Shown here piece by piece: positions 35,428-43,857 of a stretch of DNA of 58,515 nt. Where the stretch lies: NCBI GenBank assembly GCA_002310115.1, contig DBYI01000001.1:1-58515 (forward strand). Reading direction: 5' to 3'. The notes below the pieces were generated by a model. It ran no database searches. It saw only the letters and a list, made by a program, of their open reading frames with translations, and was not told where the DNA came from. This DNA is from Ruminococcus flavefaciens. GTDB taxonomy: Bacteria; Bacillota; Clostridia; Oscillospirales; Ruminococcaceae. A program made the position numbers and the translations under genes. How positions within the stretch are numbered: position 1 is the stretch's first letter; each line of letters opens with the position of its first letter.

Positions 35428-36816
35428 ATGAATAATTCAAATGTTAATAGGTTTTGTGGTATTTGTCCTACTTGTAGGAGGTTGATAGGGGTTAATCCAA
35501 GAATTAAGTATGAGAAATGCCCTTATTGCCATAAAAAATATGATACAAGATATGCTATAAATTTTTACAACACTGTTAAAAGAAATAATCTTAATAATAA
35601 CACTCAGAATAACAATAATCAAAGTAACAATACTCCAAATCAGACTTTTCAGAATCCTATCACAGCACCTGTTCAAGAGCATAAAACAAGTTTAATACCT
35701 TCTATTTGTCCACAATGTCATGGTCAAATACAAATTAATTCAAATGATGAAACAGCAATTTGCCAGTTTTGTGGTACGAAATTTCTTGTTGATAAAGCGG
35801 TTAATAATTACAATATAAATAATACTACTGTACATAATCAAGGGAAACGCGGTGTTGTAGAATCAGTACTATATTATAAAGATAAAGCGCAAGAACGTCA
35901 AGAACAAAGAATAGATAATGAAATAAGGCGTAGGCAAGCGATAAGCGAACGTAGAAAAGAGAGAGCATTACAAATAATAAATGATACTAATAAATTAAGA
36001 AATTTTCTTATACTATTTTTTTCTATTCTGGGGATTATAGTTTTGACGATTGTCTATTTTTCCGCAAAAACCAAAATCAATAAAGCCAAAGAAATAAAAA
36101 TGCACAAAGGTGATATTAAGTTAGAACAATCTTACCATTATTTTATAGGTCAGAATTATAATGATGTAGAATTATACTTAAAAGATAAAGGATTCTCAAA
36201 TATTGATTTAGTCGAAACATTTGCTTTGCCGAAAGATGGTGATGTCAATGCAGAAGATGTAAAAGCCGTATCAATTAATGGAAATAGCTCTTTTAGTTCG
36301 GAAGATTGGTTTTCGCCTGATTCCACGGTTAGAATTACTTATTTTAGAGAGCCTCAAATTTTAACGACTACTACAGTCTCAACAACAGCTGTAACAACTA
36401 CAACATCTATTATATTAAGTGAAAATGTTGAACGTGGTATTCCTGAAACAGATGTTCAAGAGGATACATCTGTACAAGTTCCTGAAGCAAACATATTTGA
36501 TATTAAGAAAGCTGTAGAAAATGGGGATTATTCACTTGTTACACCTGAATTTAAAGCAACAATGGATGCATATGAAGCATTTTATGATGATTATATAGCA
36601 TGTATGAATAGATATACAAATGCTTCCTATGGAGATGATTTTGCTGAATTTACAAATATTATGAATGAATATTTTGATATGCTTGAAAAATTGAATGAAT
36701 GGTCAAGAAAAATAGATGCCATTGATGAAAGTCAGCTTTCTCCAGCAGATGATGCGTATTTTCTTCTTGTAACATTAAGGATAGAACAAAAACTTCTTGG
36801 AGCAATAGCATATTAG
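35428..36816 (+). CDS. Double zinc-ribbon membrane protein with PASTA-like and helical outer domains
   Basis: 462 residues. Two N-terminal zinc ribbons (CGICPTC...CPYC and CPQCHG...CQFC, within residues 9-120) are joined by an Asn-rich linker. A basic stretch leads to one membrane segment (about 191-212). Outside lie a PASTA-like domain (FIGQNYNDVELYLKDKGF), a Thr-rich spacer and a helical domain of ~110 residues. Zinc ribbons inside and a ligand-type domain outside suggest a surface sensor or scaffold. AAAGGAGGG precedes the ATG. It lies inside the decayed element 2. Confidence 0.75.
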   Translation: MNNSNVNRFCGICPTCRRLIGVNPRIKYEKCPYCHKKYDTRYAINFYNTVKRNNLNNNTQNNNNQSNNTPNQTFQNPITAPVQEHKTSLIPSICPQCHGQIQINSNDETAICQFCGTKFLVDKAVNNYNINNTTVHNQGKRGVVESVLYYKDKAQERQEQRIDNEIRRRQAISERRKERALQIINDTNKLRNFLILFFSILGIIVLTIVYFSAKTKINKAKEIKMHKGDIKLEQSYHYFIGQNYNDVELYLKDKGFSNIDLVETFALPKDGDVNAEDVKAVSINGNSSFSSEDWFSPDSTVRITYFREPQILTTTTVSTTAVTTTTSIILSENVERGIPETDVQEDTSVQVPEANIFDIKKAVENGDYSLVTPEFKATMDAYEAFYDDYIACMNRYTNASYGDDFAEFTNIMNEYFDMLEKLNEWSRKIDAIDESQLSPADDAYFLLVTLRIEQKLLGAIAY

Positions 36817-36856
36817 AATAATGTCACTTTCTCTCACTTAGTATTATGATCTAAAG

Positions 36857-36896
36857 AAACATCCCCCTGACACACTTTGTGAACCAGGGGATGTTT
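36857..36896 (+). terminator. Terminator after the zinc-ribbon gene
   Basis: Long stem (AAACATCCCC with GGGGATGTTT plus CTG/CAG, one bulged C) with a short T-rich tail. Confidence 0.75.
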
Positions 36897-36908
36897 ATTA
36901 TAATGTTG

Positions 36909-37094
36909 TTATGGCTCATAAAAGAATTCAACTCTATCAAAAGGATCTACACGCCTTATACTAAATTTAATTACATCAGTTGAATCTTTACCACTTAAAT
37001 TTTTTGCATGTGTTGAAAAGTATCCATCTTCATCGTAAACAATTTGATCACCATTATATAGTAGTACTTTAAACTTTGGATATTTTCCAAGTAG
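36909..37094 (-). pseudogene. 3' fragment of an unknown gene
   Basis: The minus strand reads ~61 sense codons (contains KVLLYNGDQIVYDEDGYF) to a TAA at 36911-36909. The frame is closed just upstream by a stop and has no start. Probably the tail of a gene lost when the neighbouring repeat was inserted. Confidence 0.5.
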
Positions 37095-37162
37095 TTAATC
37101 AGAAGCATCCTGATATTATTGGTGTCGGTACGGAAACTATTCACCAATCCAATTTTGGACAA

Positions 37163-37394
37163 GAATTATAGTAATTATAAGACGGCAAAAGATAAAATAT
37201 CATAATATTACCATTTATGCTTCGAGTTATTATACAGGAGTATGCCGAAAGCTTGTCCATTATTTGTCCTTTAATGTTACAAAAATACAGAACAAAATAT
37301 GGAAAGATAGCATATTGGGGATTGACGGTTTTTGCCTTGGTATCGACTTTTGAAAGAAGTTGAAAAAAGTTGAAAAATTGCAAAAATCCTCTTC
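37163..37394. repeat. Right-end-like 232-bp repeat, copy A
   Basis: 232 bp, clearly similar along its whole length to 42297-42528 (copy B). It contains paired 11-mers of TTGTCCTTTAA type (37253-37274). Copy B ends directly in a tRNA-Trp attachment remnant; copy A instead continues into unrelated sequence after CCTCTTC. Confidence 0.8.
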
Positions 37395-37433
37395 TCTTCC
37401 TGATCTCATTTATGCTTGATAATCTATAAAATC

Positions 37434-37467
37434 TGCCCCTCTGTTCTGTGAACAAAGGGGCTTTTTT
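37434..37467 (+). terminator. Strong terminator
   Basis: GCCCCT and TGTTC pair with GAACA and AGGGGC, one mismatch, followed by six T. No intact gene precedes it; it probably belonged to a lost gene. Confidence 0.75.
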
Positions 37468-37600
37468 GACAGGCTGCTATAATTATCATAAGATAATTAT
37501 ATACTATTAAAAGTTTTGTTACAGACTATTTTTTTAATAAAGATTATCATTATCGATTAAGCATAAAACTCAAAATATATGTGTTATAAACTGAATAATA

Positions 37601-37733
37601 TTTACATGAAATTCGATTTATGATATAATAGTTAAAAATAAATTATTTTTGAAATCACTTTGAGTTTTTCAAAAATAATGGTACTAATAAGTGATAGGGA
37701 TAGATCAATATCTCTGAGAGGAGGGAGCTCCCC
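37601..37733 (+). promoter_or_regulatory. Control region of cassette 1 (type A)
   Basis: TTTACA (37601-37606), 17-bp spacer, TATAAT (37624-37629). The leader to the ATG is about 105 bp. It contains an 11-bp perfect inverted repeat (ATTATTTTTGA, 37642-37652 with 37669-37679), an AATAAGTGA motif near 37687, and GAGAGGAGGGAG as ribosome site. From 37620 on it is nearly identical to 51279-51392. Confidence 0.65.
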
Positions 37734-38285
37734 ATGGATAACGGTGCAAGTAGCTACCACCGTTTCCTTGCAGGCGATGATGAAGGGCTCCATGAGATAA
37801 TATGCGAATACCGCCAGGGGCTGTTACTCTACTTGAACAGCTTGGTGCAGAATATCCGCACAGCTGAAGAGATGACCGAGGACACATTTGCGGAGCTCGC
37901 CATACGCTGTCCGAAATTTTCGGGAAAAAGCTCCTTCAAGACGTGGCTTTACGCCATAGGGCGCAATATTACCTCAAAATATCTGCGAAAGCACGCCAAT
38001 TTCAACATCGTTCCGCTGGAATTACAGGAAAACCTCGCCGATGAGGAAAACATCGAAGGCAACTACATAAAAAGCGAACAAAAGAGAGCTGTTCATAAGG
38101 CTTTGCACAGCCTGAAAACAGAATACCGACAGGTATTGTATCTTTCCTATTTTGAAGGATTCAGCAACGCAGAGACTGCCATTATCATGAAAAAATCTAA
38201 AAGGCAGATCGAGACCTTGCTGTACAACGCTAAAAAAGCGCTGAAAACTGAACTGGAAAGGAGCGGCTTTGAATATGAAGAATGA
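37734..38285 (+). CDS. ECF-like RNA polymerase sigma factor, cassette 1
   Basis: 183 residues. Sigma region 2 spans about 10-85, including EEMTEDTFAEL and FKTWLYAIGRN; region 4 spans about 125-175 (EYRQVLYLSYFEGFSNAETA, then KRQIETLLYNAKKAL). It starts with MDNGASSY, shared by all four sigma genes of the window, and is closest to cassette 3. Ribosome site GAGGAGGG. The gene overlaps the membrane anti-sigma gene, so the two are made together. Sigma factors of this kind transcribe genes for surface or cellulosome functions once released; the targets are unknown. Confidence 0.88.
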   Translation: MDNGASSYHRFLAGDDEGLHEIICEYRQGLLLYLNSLVQNIRTAEEMTEDTFAELAIRCPKFSGKSSFKTWLYAIGRNITSKYLRKHANFNIVPLELQENLADEENIEGNYIKSEQKRAVHKALHSLKTEYRQVLYLSYFEGFSNAETAIIMKKSKRQIETLLYNAKKALKTELERSGFEYEE

Positions 38286-39054
38286 TTATGAAATGTATCA
38301 AAGTGTCCTTTCCAAACGCAACGAACATCGTGTAAAAAAAGAAAGGCAGAAACGTATTATCATACGGACTGTTCCTGTTTTAGCCTGTTTGGTTTTAACT
38401 GTAGGGCTTGGATTAGGCTATTGGAATTACTCGAAAAACATTCCGAATATCCCATCAACCCCTGTTATAATTGAAGAAGTCACGACAACAAGCTCTGTGA
38501 TAACAACGTCAGTATCAATAAGCATCAATTCAGCAACAACAGTTTCAAGTACGAAAACAGTTAGAACTACTACAGCGCATACGACTGAAAAATCTACAAC
38601 TTCCGTTACTGAAACAAGCACAAATGCCGAAACAACAGAGGCAAATACGACCGAAACTATTGCTGATCCCGTGACAGAAACACAAACACAGCAAACTGAT
38701 GTTATTGAAACAACAGTAACTGTTACTATGACAACTCAAAGCAGTGCCAATACAACTATAACTACACATTATGATACACATATTACAACTTCTGTGACGA
38801 CTACTTCAGGCAGTCATGACACGGGTGAGGGTTATCCAAAAGTTATCATAAATGGTGTTACTTACTATTGCGGAGCAGTAGATGACGGTTTTGATGAATT
38901 TACCGCTGACGAATTTCTTGGTTATGGTACGGATTTTGAAGGGATTTACCATGATAATCCGACTATAAGATACTATACAGTTCTTGAAAACGAGAATATT
39001 GTTATTGCAGTGACGAAAATAGGCGCTCAGATTCCATTTTATAAATTACAATAA
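38275..39054 (+). CDS. Membrane anti-sigma factor, cassette 1
   Basis: 259 residues from ATG 38275 (AAAGGAG 11 bp upstream; TTG 38269 is an alternative). A short cytoplasmic segment (~30 residues, basic), one membrane helix (IIIRTVPVLACLVLTVGLGL), a long Thr/Ser-rich extracellular linker (~120 residues), then a C-terminal domain of ~70 residues (GEGYPKVIINGVTYYCG...). No zinc-binding anti-sigma motif is visible. Topology and the overlap with the sigma gene suggest an RsgI-like sensor. The last ~235 bp differ from cassette 3 by only about one base. Confidence 0.78.
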   Translation: MKNDYEMYQSVLSKRNEHRVKKERQKRIIIRTVPVLACLVLTVGLGLGYWNYSKNIPNIPSTPVIIEEVTTTSSVITTSVSISINSATTVSSTKTVRTTTAHTTEKSTTSVTETSTNAETTEANTTETIADPVTETQTQQTDVIETTVTVTMTTQSSANTTITTHYDTHITTSVTTTSGSHDTGEGYPKVIINGVTYYCGAVDDGFDEFTADEFLGYGTDFEGIYHDNPTIRYYTVLENENIVIAVTKIGAQIPFYKLQ

Positions 39055-39070
39055 AAAAAGGAGTGATCTT

Positions 39071-40531
39071 ATGAAAAACAAGAGGTTTATCGCAATACTA
39101 ACGGCTGTAACTTGCTGTATGGGAGCTGCTTGTATTCTGGGTACAGCTATGGCAAATGATGTTTCAGCCACGGCTGCTTCAACAGTAAAAGGCGACGCAA
39201 ACTGCGACGGAACGGTAAATATGGCAGACGCAGTGCTTATAATGCAGGCTCTTGCAAGTCCGAACAGATTTGGTGAAAATGGTACAGAGCAGCTTCATCT
39301 TACAGCTCAGGGCAGGGCAAATGCCGATACAGACGGCGACGGACTTACCGTCGGTGACGCGCAGGCTATACAGAAAAAGCTCCTCGGCATAAAAGAGACA
39401 GTTGATGCCAAGTACGGCAAAGAGCTTGTATGGTATCCTTCGAGTGATGATTATAAGAATGTAGCATGGAATGATGATATATTAAAAGCCGTAGTTACAA
39501 ATACCGCCGAGCTTAAAGCATATCTTGAGCCGTTGTACTATGAGCACATTGTATCAAAATATCTTTCCAAATATGACGAAAGCTATTTCGGCGAAAACGT
39601 TCTTCTGCTAAAAACCATTCCACAAGGAGCAGGCTCAGACAGACCGCTTTACGGAATAGGAGATATCACTTTTTCTGACAGCACGATAGATATCTGCATA
39701 GAGGACTATGTAAGAAAACACGGAGAGGACGATATGTTCTCGGTATGCTTTGCACAGATAGCTGTTTCAAAGTCCGAATACAAGGGACAGACTGTTAACT
39801 GGAATAAGAAGTATGTTCCCTTTGATGAGGAGGAACTCCGTCAGGCATTGCAGTCTCAGGAGGAAGGCTTATCAAGTGTTGACGGAGTTCCTGTGAGCTA
39901 TGAACTGTATGATCTTTTGAACAAAAACACCGACCCGAATACGGTTTTTAGTGTTGTTCCTGGCTTTAAGCTTGATTACGATTATGAATACAAGGGCATG
40001 ACCATACAGAAATATATAGACGAGAGAGACGAGAACTCTCATCTCTTTGACAAGCTTATACAGCTGGACAAGGAGGGCACAAAGCTGAAATACGGAGAAG
40101 CTCTTTACACAACAGGCGACGGAAACGGCGAGATATGGGATAAGTCGCTGTATGAGGAGAGAGTTGCGTTTTACGGCGAGGATTTCCTTGCAAAATATAT
40201 CGTGGACGGTAAGTTCCTTCGTGAAAAAGTTGAAGAAGATATCGCAAAGTTTGATTATGCACCGCAGGATAACCTGTCAGAAGCGATAAAGGCGTACTAT
40301 CATGACATGAAGCAGAGCTCCGTTCAGAAGCTGAAGGAGCAGAACATAAGCTATGAGTATGATGAGGCGGCAGATGAACTTGTCATTAATGTAACAGAGA
40401 CTGAGCTCAAGGCATTATCGCTTGACAATATATCAAGCTATGGCTTGAAAACTCCGCCTGTAACAACTGACGGCGAACCATTTGCAACGCAGCCTGCGAT
40501 CGTTGTAATGGAAAGCCATGAATGTTATTAA
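39071..40531 (+). CDS. Secreted dockerin protein, cassette 1
   Basis: 486 residues. Signal peptide (1-~33), then a type I dockerin (about 38-112) with calcium loops DANCDGTVNMAD and DTDGDGLTVGD. A middle domain (about 118-255, VAWNDD...VNWNKKYVPF) follows, then a C-terminal domain (about 268-470) that recurs in the cassette 3 protein. No glycoside hydrolase motif is visible. Dockerins bind cohesins on scaffoldins, so the protein should join the cellulosome-like complex. AAAAGGAG precedes the ATG; third gene of the cassette. Function is unknown; a binding or sensing role is likely from the company it keeps. Confidence 0.85.
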   Translation: MKNKRFIAILTAVTCCMGAACILGTAMANDVSATAASTVKGDANCDGTVNMADAVLIMQALASPNRFGENGTEQLHLTAQGRANADTDGDGLTVGDAQAIQKKLLGIKETVDAKYGKELVWYPSSDDYKNVAWNDDILKAVVTNTAELKAYLEPLYYEHIVSKYLSKYDESYFGENVLLLKTIPQGAGSDRPLYGIGDITFSDSTIDICIEDYVRKHGEDDMFSVCFAQIAVSKSEYKGQTVNWNKKYVPFDEEELRQALQSQEEGLSSVDGVPVSYELYDLLNKNTDPNTVFSVVPGFKLDYDYEYKGMTIQKYIDERDENSHLFDKLIQLDKEGTKLKYGEALYTTGDGNGEIWDKSLYEERVAFYGEDFLAKYIVDGKFLREKVEEDIAKFDYAPQDNLSEAIKAYYHDMKQSSVQKLKEQNISYEYDEAADELVINVTETELKALSLDNISSYGLKTPPVTTDGEPFATQPAIVVMESHECY

Positions 40532-40547
40532 GTAAGTGGATAACAGA

Positions 40548-40577
40548 GGTCCCCGACTTGTTCGGGGACCATTTTTG
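40548..40577 (+). terminator. Terminator of cassette 1
   Basis: 9-bp stem (GGTCCCCGA with TCGGGGACC), 5-nt loop, then ATTTTTG. Confidence 0.9.
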
Positions 40578-40647
40578 TCAAAGCTGTAAAATTTATATAA
40601 GCCATAAAAGATTTTTTCGTGAAAACTCGGACTGACAAAGCGCAATT

Positions 40648-41976
40648 ATGCCCGAATGCATAAATGGATTATTGACTTTGTTGAATGATCCCAAAGCAGC
40701 AATTACGACAACAACAGCTGTAACAACGACTGCTGTAATAAGCACAATAACTACGACGAAAGTAACAGCAAAGCTTTCGGGAGAACTGATACCTATTCCG
40801 AATGACAGGACTGATATGCCTGTGATACGCGGTATCAGCTTTGCTGGAAATATCCTTGGTTCAGAGGAGTTCAATTCCAAGAAACCATCATTAACAGATA
40901 TACGTTGTATTTTCGCAGTAGGTGAAGAATTCACTCCAACTGTTGACGCAGACACAACAACTGGAACTACAATATATGTTTTTGACCATAGGGCAGACCA
41001 GAGTTCATATGAAACAGAAACGTACGGTCAATTTAACGGAAAGAGGGGAGCGAGGTGGGAATATCACCTTGATAACTGGAAACCTTTTTCACCTTTTGAG
41101 GATGAAGAATTCGGTCCAGAGGACTGTGATTTTATTTTCACATATGATGGTACTGCCTTTGCAAAGCTTTATGTCCGCTTCTTATATTATAACGAGGAAT
41201 TGAAAAATAAAACAGATGCCGAACTTGAACAGCTTATGCATGAACATCCGGCGGCAGCTCTAACAGGCAGAACCTATGTGTATGAAAAGGAAGGGGCAGG
41301 TGGTCCGTTTACTCTCACTTTAAACGCTAACGGATTATTTGCTTGCTATGAGGGCAGCAACCTCAGCTATATGACATCGGGAACATGGAAGCTGTACGGA
41401 GATAAAGTGGAGCTTATGTATCCTGTTGATGGAAGCAACGAGAAATATGTTTATTTAAAGGTAAAAGGCAGCGAACTTATATATATAGGTGAAATGTCTG
41501 AAAATTTCACCATTGTTAATGTACAGGATGGTGACAAATTTTCGGATACCGGAATATGGAATAAGGTGGACTGGTATTCAGGCGTTGAATATATAAAGCA
41601 GGATATTGACTGGAGTAAGGATAATAAAAATCTCTCTGCAGTTATAAAGAATACCGAAGAGTTGAAGAGCTATCTTGAGCAGATATGCCAGGAGGAAACA
41701 ATGTCAGCATATCTTGATAAATACGATGACAGCTTTTTCAATGATAATGTTCTATTTATGAGAGCGCTACTTCAGCCTTCCGGCGTGGCAGTACCTGAAT
41801 ATATGGTGAATGTTACAATGCAGCCAGACAACGGCCTGGGGATGTTCATAATGTATAACGGACTACCTTACGGAGATGATATGGTATCATATTGTATTGC
41901 TCAGGTAACTGTTCCGATAGAAATCGTTGACGATAGCAAGGAATATAACTGGGTCAGATATAATGTTATGTTTTGA
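40648..41976 (+). pseudogene. Orphan extracellular domains, probably 5'-truncated
   Basis: Open frame of 442 codons. It begins in a Thr-rich linker (TTTTAVTTTAV) like that of the anti-sigma proteins, without signal peptide, membrane segment or ribosome site. The end (about 325-442, IDWSKDNKNLSAVIKNTEEL ... DDMVSYCIAQV) is homologous to the middle domain of the cassette 1 dockerin protein. A central part (TGTWKLYGDKVEL) looks like a small beta-sandwich. Most likely the outer half of an old anti-sigma or dockerin protein that lost its 5' end. Translation cannot be excluded. Confidence 0.6.
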
Positions 41977-42037
41977 ATAAAAAGCTCACAGCAGACATTC
42001 CTTAATTTAATATTGACGATTACTTTACAATAATAAT

Positions 42038-42213
42038 GGTACCCTGATTTGATGATTCAGGGCACCTTCATCGAATATGATCTATTTTGATTCGCGAATT
42101 GTTATATTGTAATTATGTAACAAGGGGTGGCAAAAATGGACACCCCTTTGCTGAATTATGAAATTATCAGTTCTTTAGAAGATGAAAGTATATCTGAGTC
42201 CTGTTTCGGGACT
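42038..42213. repeat. Hairpin-family repeats downstream of the orphan domain gene
   Basis: Three members: 42038-42066 (CCCTGA/TCAGGG core), AAGGGGTG 42122-42129/42141-42148, whose arm matches hairpin 11 of the 10.3-kb array, and AGTCC 42197-42201/42209-42213 (loop TGTTTCG). Otherwise the spacer is A/T-rich. Confidence 0.7.
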
Positions 42214-42296
42214 GGGAAAGCTTGGGTGAAATTGAATAATGCTGTATAAATGGATAATATTTATTGCATAAAAATCTGTAGACAGTATATATAGAT

Positions 42297-42528
42297 GAAT
42301 TATAATTATTATGAGACGATAAAGGACAAAATATCATAATGTTACCATTTTACTTTGGGAGTATTATACAGGAGTATGCCGAAAACTTGTCCTTTGTTTG
42401 TCCTTTAATATTACGAAAACATAGAACAAAATAAGGAAGGATAGCATGTTGGTGATTGACGTTTTTTACCTTGACATCGGCTTTTGAAAGAAATTGGGAA
42501 AGGTTGCTAAATTGCAAAAATCCTCTTC
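42297..42528. repeat. Right end of element 2, 232-bp repeat copy B
   Basis: Similar to 37163-37394, same length. It holds paired 11-mers of TTGTCCTTTGT type (42387-42408), matching the left-end arm repeats at 33167, and abuts the attachment remnant. Confidence 0.8.
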
Positions 42529-42550
42529 AAGTCCTTCTGCCCCTGCCAAA
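42526..42550 (+). repeat. Third copy of the tRNA-Trp 3' end (att remnant)
   Basis: 25 bp identical to 6376-6400, from TTCAAG in the T arm past the CCA. It is shorter than the 45-bp copies. It marks the right boundary of element 2. Confidence 0.85.
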
Positions 42551-42555
42551 TCATT

Positions 42556-42598
42556 AAAGCCTGTATTTCGAGGGGAACACCGAAATACAGGCTTTTTT
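42556..42598 (+). terminator. Terminator next to the third att copy
   Basis: Perfect 15-bp stem (AAAGCCTGTATTTCG, 42556-42570 with 42581-42595) and a T-run. Confidence 0.9.
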
Positions 42599-42659
42599 CT
42601 TACCTACAGAAAACAGATGTAACTGAATTTTTGCAGCTCCGTGTGCATAAAAATCAGGT

Positions 42660-42692
42660 GAAATGCACACGAAATGCACACGGAATACACAC
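42660..42692. repeat. Three tandem 11-mers, likely arm site of a lost third element
   Basis: GAAATGCACAC twice and a degenerate third copy. Position relative to att and terminator mirrors 6455 and 33167, but the 11-mer differs. No integrase gene follows. Confidence 0.6.
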
Positions 42693-42725
42693 GACTAAAA
42701 GGCAGTATAACGATAATAAAGAAGC

Positions 42726-42745
42726 CAGCTCCCGTGAGGGAGCTG
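42726..42745 (+). terminator. Hairpin upstream of the toxin-antitoxin pair
   Basis: CAGCTCCC with GGGAGCTG, loop GTGA, then TTGTTC. Nearly the same hairpin lies downstream of the toxin gene (43583-43603). Confidence 0.6.
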
Positions 42746-42852
42746 TTGTTCAACTATTTAAAATCTTGAGTATGATTTCCCCTAAATCTGACGACTGTAG
42801 AGATACTTCTCTTGCCTCTAACAATATAAATCATTAAAATATAGAAAAGGTA

Positions 42853-42881
42853 TTGCAATCCGATATACAAAGTGATATAAT
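42853..42881 (+). promoter_or_regulatory. Promoter of the toxin-antitoxin pair
   Basis: TTGCAA (42853-42858), 17-bp spacer, TATAAT (42876-42881); ribosome site AAGGTGGTG. Confidence 0.75.
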
Positions 42882-42904
42882 AGAATCAGAAAGGTGGTGC
42901 TGAT

Positions 42905-43210
42905 ATGGCAATCAAGAGTTCAAATGTTGCGGCAAGAGTAGAACCTGAGATCAAGGAAAAGGCAGAGTCTATTCTCTCAAGTCTTGGAATATCGGCTTCA
43001 AGTGGGATCAATATGTTTTATAGGCAGATAATCTTGTGGAACGGTCTGCCGTTTAGGCCCTCTATTCCTCCTACAACGCTAAAATCTTTAGATGAAATGA
43101 CAAAAGAAGAATTTGACGCAAAGCTTGCTAGGGGGCTTGCTCAGGCTAAAAATGGTGAGGGCGTTGAAGCTAACGAGTTCTTCGACTCTTTAAAGGAGGA
43201 ACTCCTATAA
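42905..43210 (+). CDS. RelB/DinJ-family antitoxin
   Basis: 101 residues. N-terminal ribbon-helix-helix (VAARVEPEIKEKAESILSSLG) and the typical continuation INMFYRQIILWNGLPF of RelB/DinJ antitoxins. It should bind the toxin through its C-terminal half and repress the operon. The toxin starts 3 bp after its stop. Confidence 0.9.
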   Translation: MAIKSSNVAARVEPEIKEKAESILSSLGISASSGINMFYRQIILWNGLPFRPSIPPTTLKSLDEMTKEEFDAKLARGLAQAKNGEGVEANEFFDSLKEELL

Positions 43211-43213
43211 CCA

Positions 43214-43543
43214 ATGGCTGATAAATTTAAAGTTATTATCACTCCCGAAGCTCAGGATGATATCCGTAGCAGCGTAATGTATATTGCCCGGGAGCTTGCA
43301 AACCCTCAAGCAGCAATTGCTTTACAGGAAGAATTTCGTAAAGAGATTACATCTCTCGATGCTATGCCTTCAAGGTATAAGGTCGTTGAAGAGCAGCCTT
43401 GGGGAGCGTTAGGCGTTAGAAAAGTCAAAGTAAAAAATCATTATGTGTATTATATCACTGATGATGAAACCAAAACAGTGAGCATAATTGCTGTTATTTA
43501 TGTTCGTATGGATCAGCAGAATCAAGTTAACAAAAGAACGTAA
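43214..43543 (+). CDS. RelE/ParE-family toxin
   Basis: 109 residues. PEAQDDIRSSVMYIARELANPQAA and LGVRKVKVKNHYVYYITDD are typical of the ParE/RelE fold. Whether it cuts mRNA or poisons gyrase cannot be told. Follows its antitoxin in one operon with GGAGGAA as ribosome site. TA pairs help keep mobile DNA, which fits the stacked-element setting. Confidence 0.88.
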   Translation: MADKFKVIITPEAQDDIRSSVMYIARELANPQAAIALQEEFRKEITSLDAMPSRYKVVEEQPWGALGVRKVKVKNHYVYYITDDETKTVSIIAVIYVRMDQQNQVNKRT

Positions 43544-43582
43544 TAGTCCTAATTAGCAATATTTAGAATGATATGAAAGAAG

Positions 43583-43718
43583 CAGCTCCCGTAATGGGAG
43601 CTGTTGTTCTATATACATATCTTGTCATTTCAAAATATATTCGATCAAAGGTTTGATATTATGAGATAACAACATTGTCTATCTGCAAAAAATAACCTCT
43701 CCGAAAAATAGGAGAGGT
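43583..43718 (+). terminator. Two terminators after the toxin gene
   Basis: CAGCTCCC/GGGAGCTG (43583-43603), then ACCTCTCC/GGAGAGGT (43695-43702 with 43711-43718) with a T-rich tail. The following ~140 bp hold no gene; a GACACGCCCCCTGTCAAGTA stretch near 43820 may be an old IS end. Confidence 0.7.
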
Positions 43719-43857
43719 TTGTGCTATTATAGCACGTTTTATTAAACAGTTATATACAGTATAGTATAAAGATAAAACAACTGCAACGACTATTATAAAG
43801 GAAAAATCTCCCCCCGTTTTGACACGCCCCCTGTCAAGTAGACAGTGAAAATAACAA

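Noticed and set aside
37141..37455. 104-codon minus-strand frame
   Set aside because: It lies across the 232-bp right-end repeat and a terminator; copy B of the repeat does not keep the frame.
42660..42692. Tandem 11-bp repeats as a CRISPR or plasmid iteron array
   Set aside because: Only three copies; position relative to att and terminator matches integrase arm sites at 6455 and 33167.
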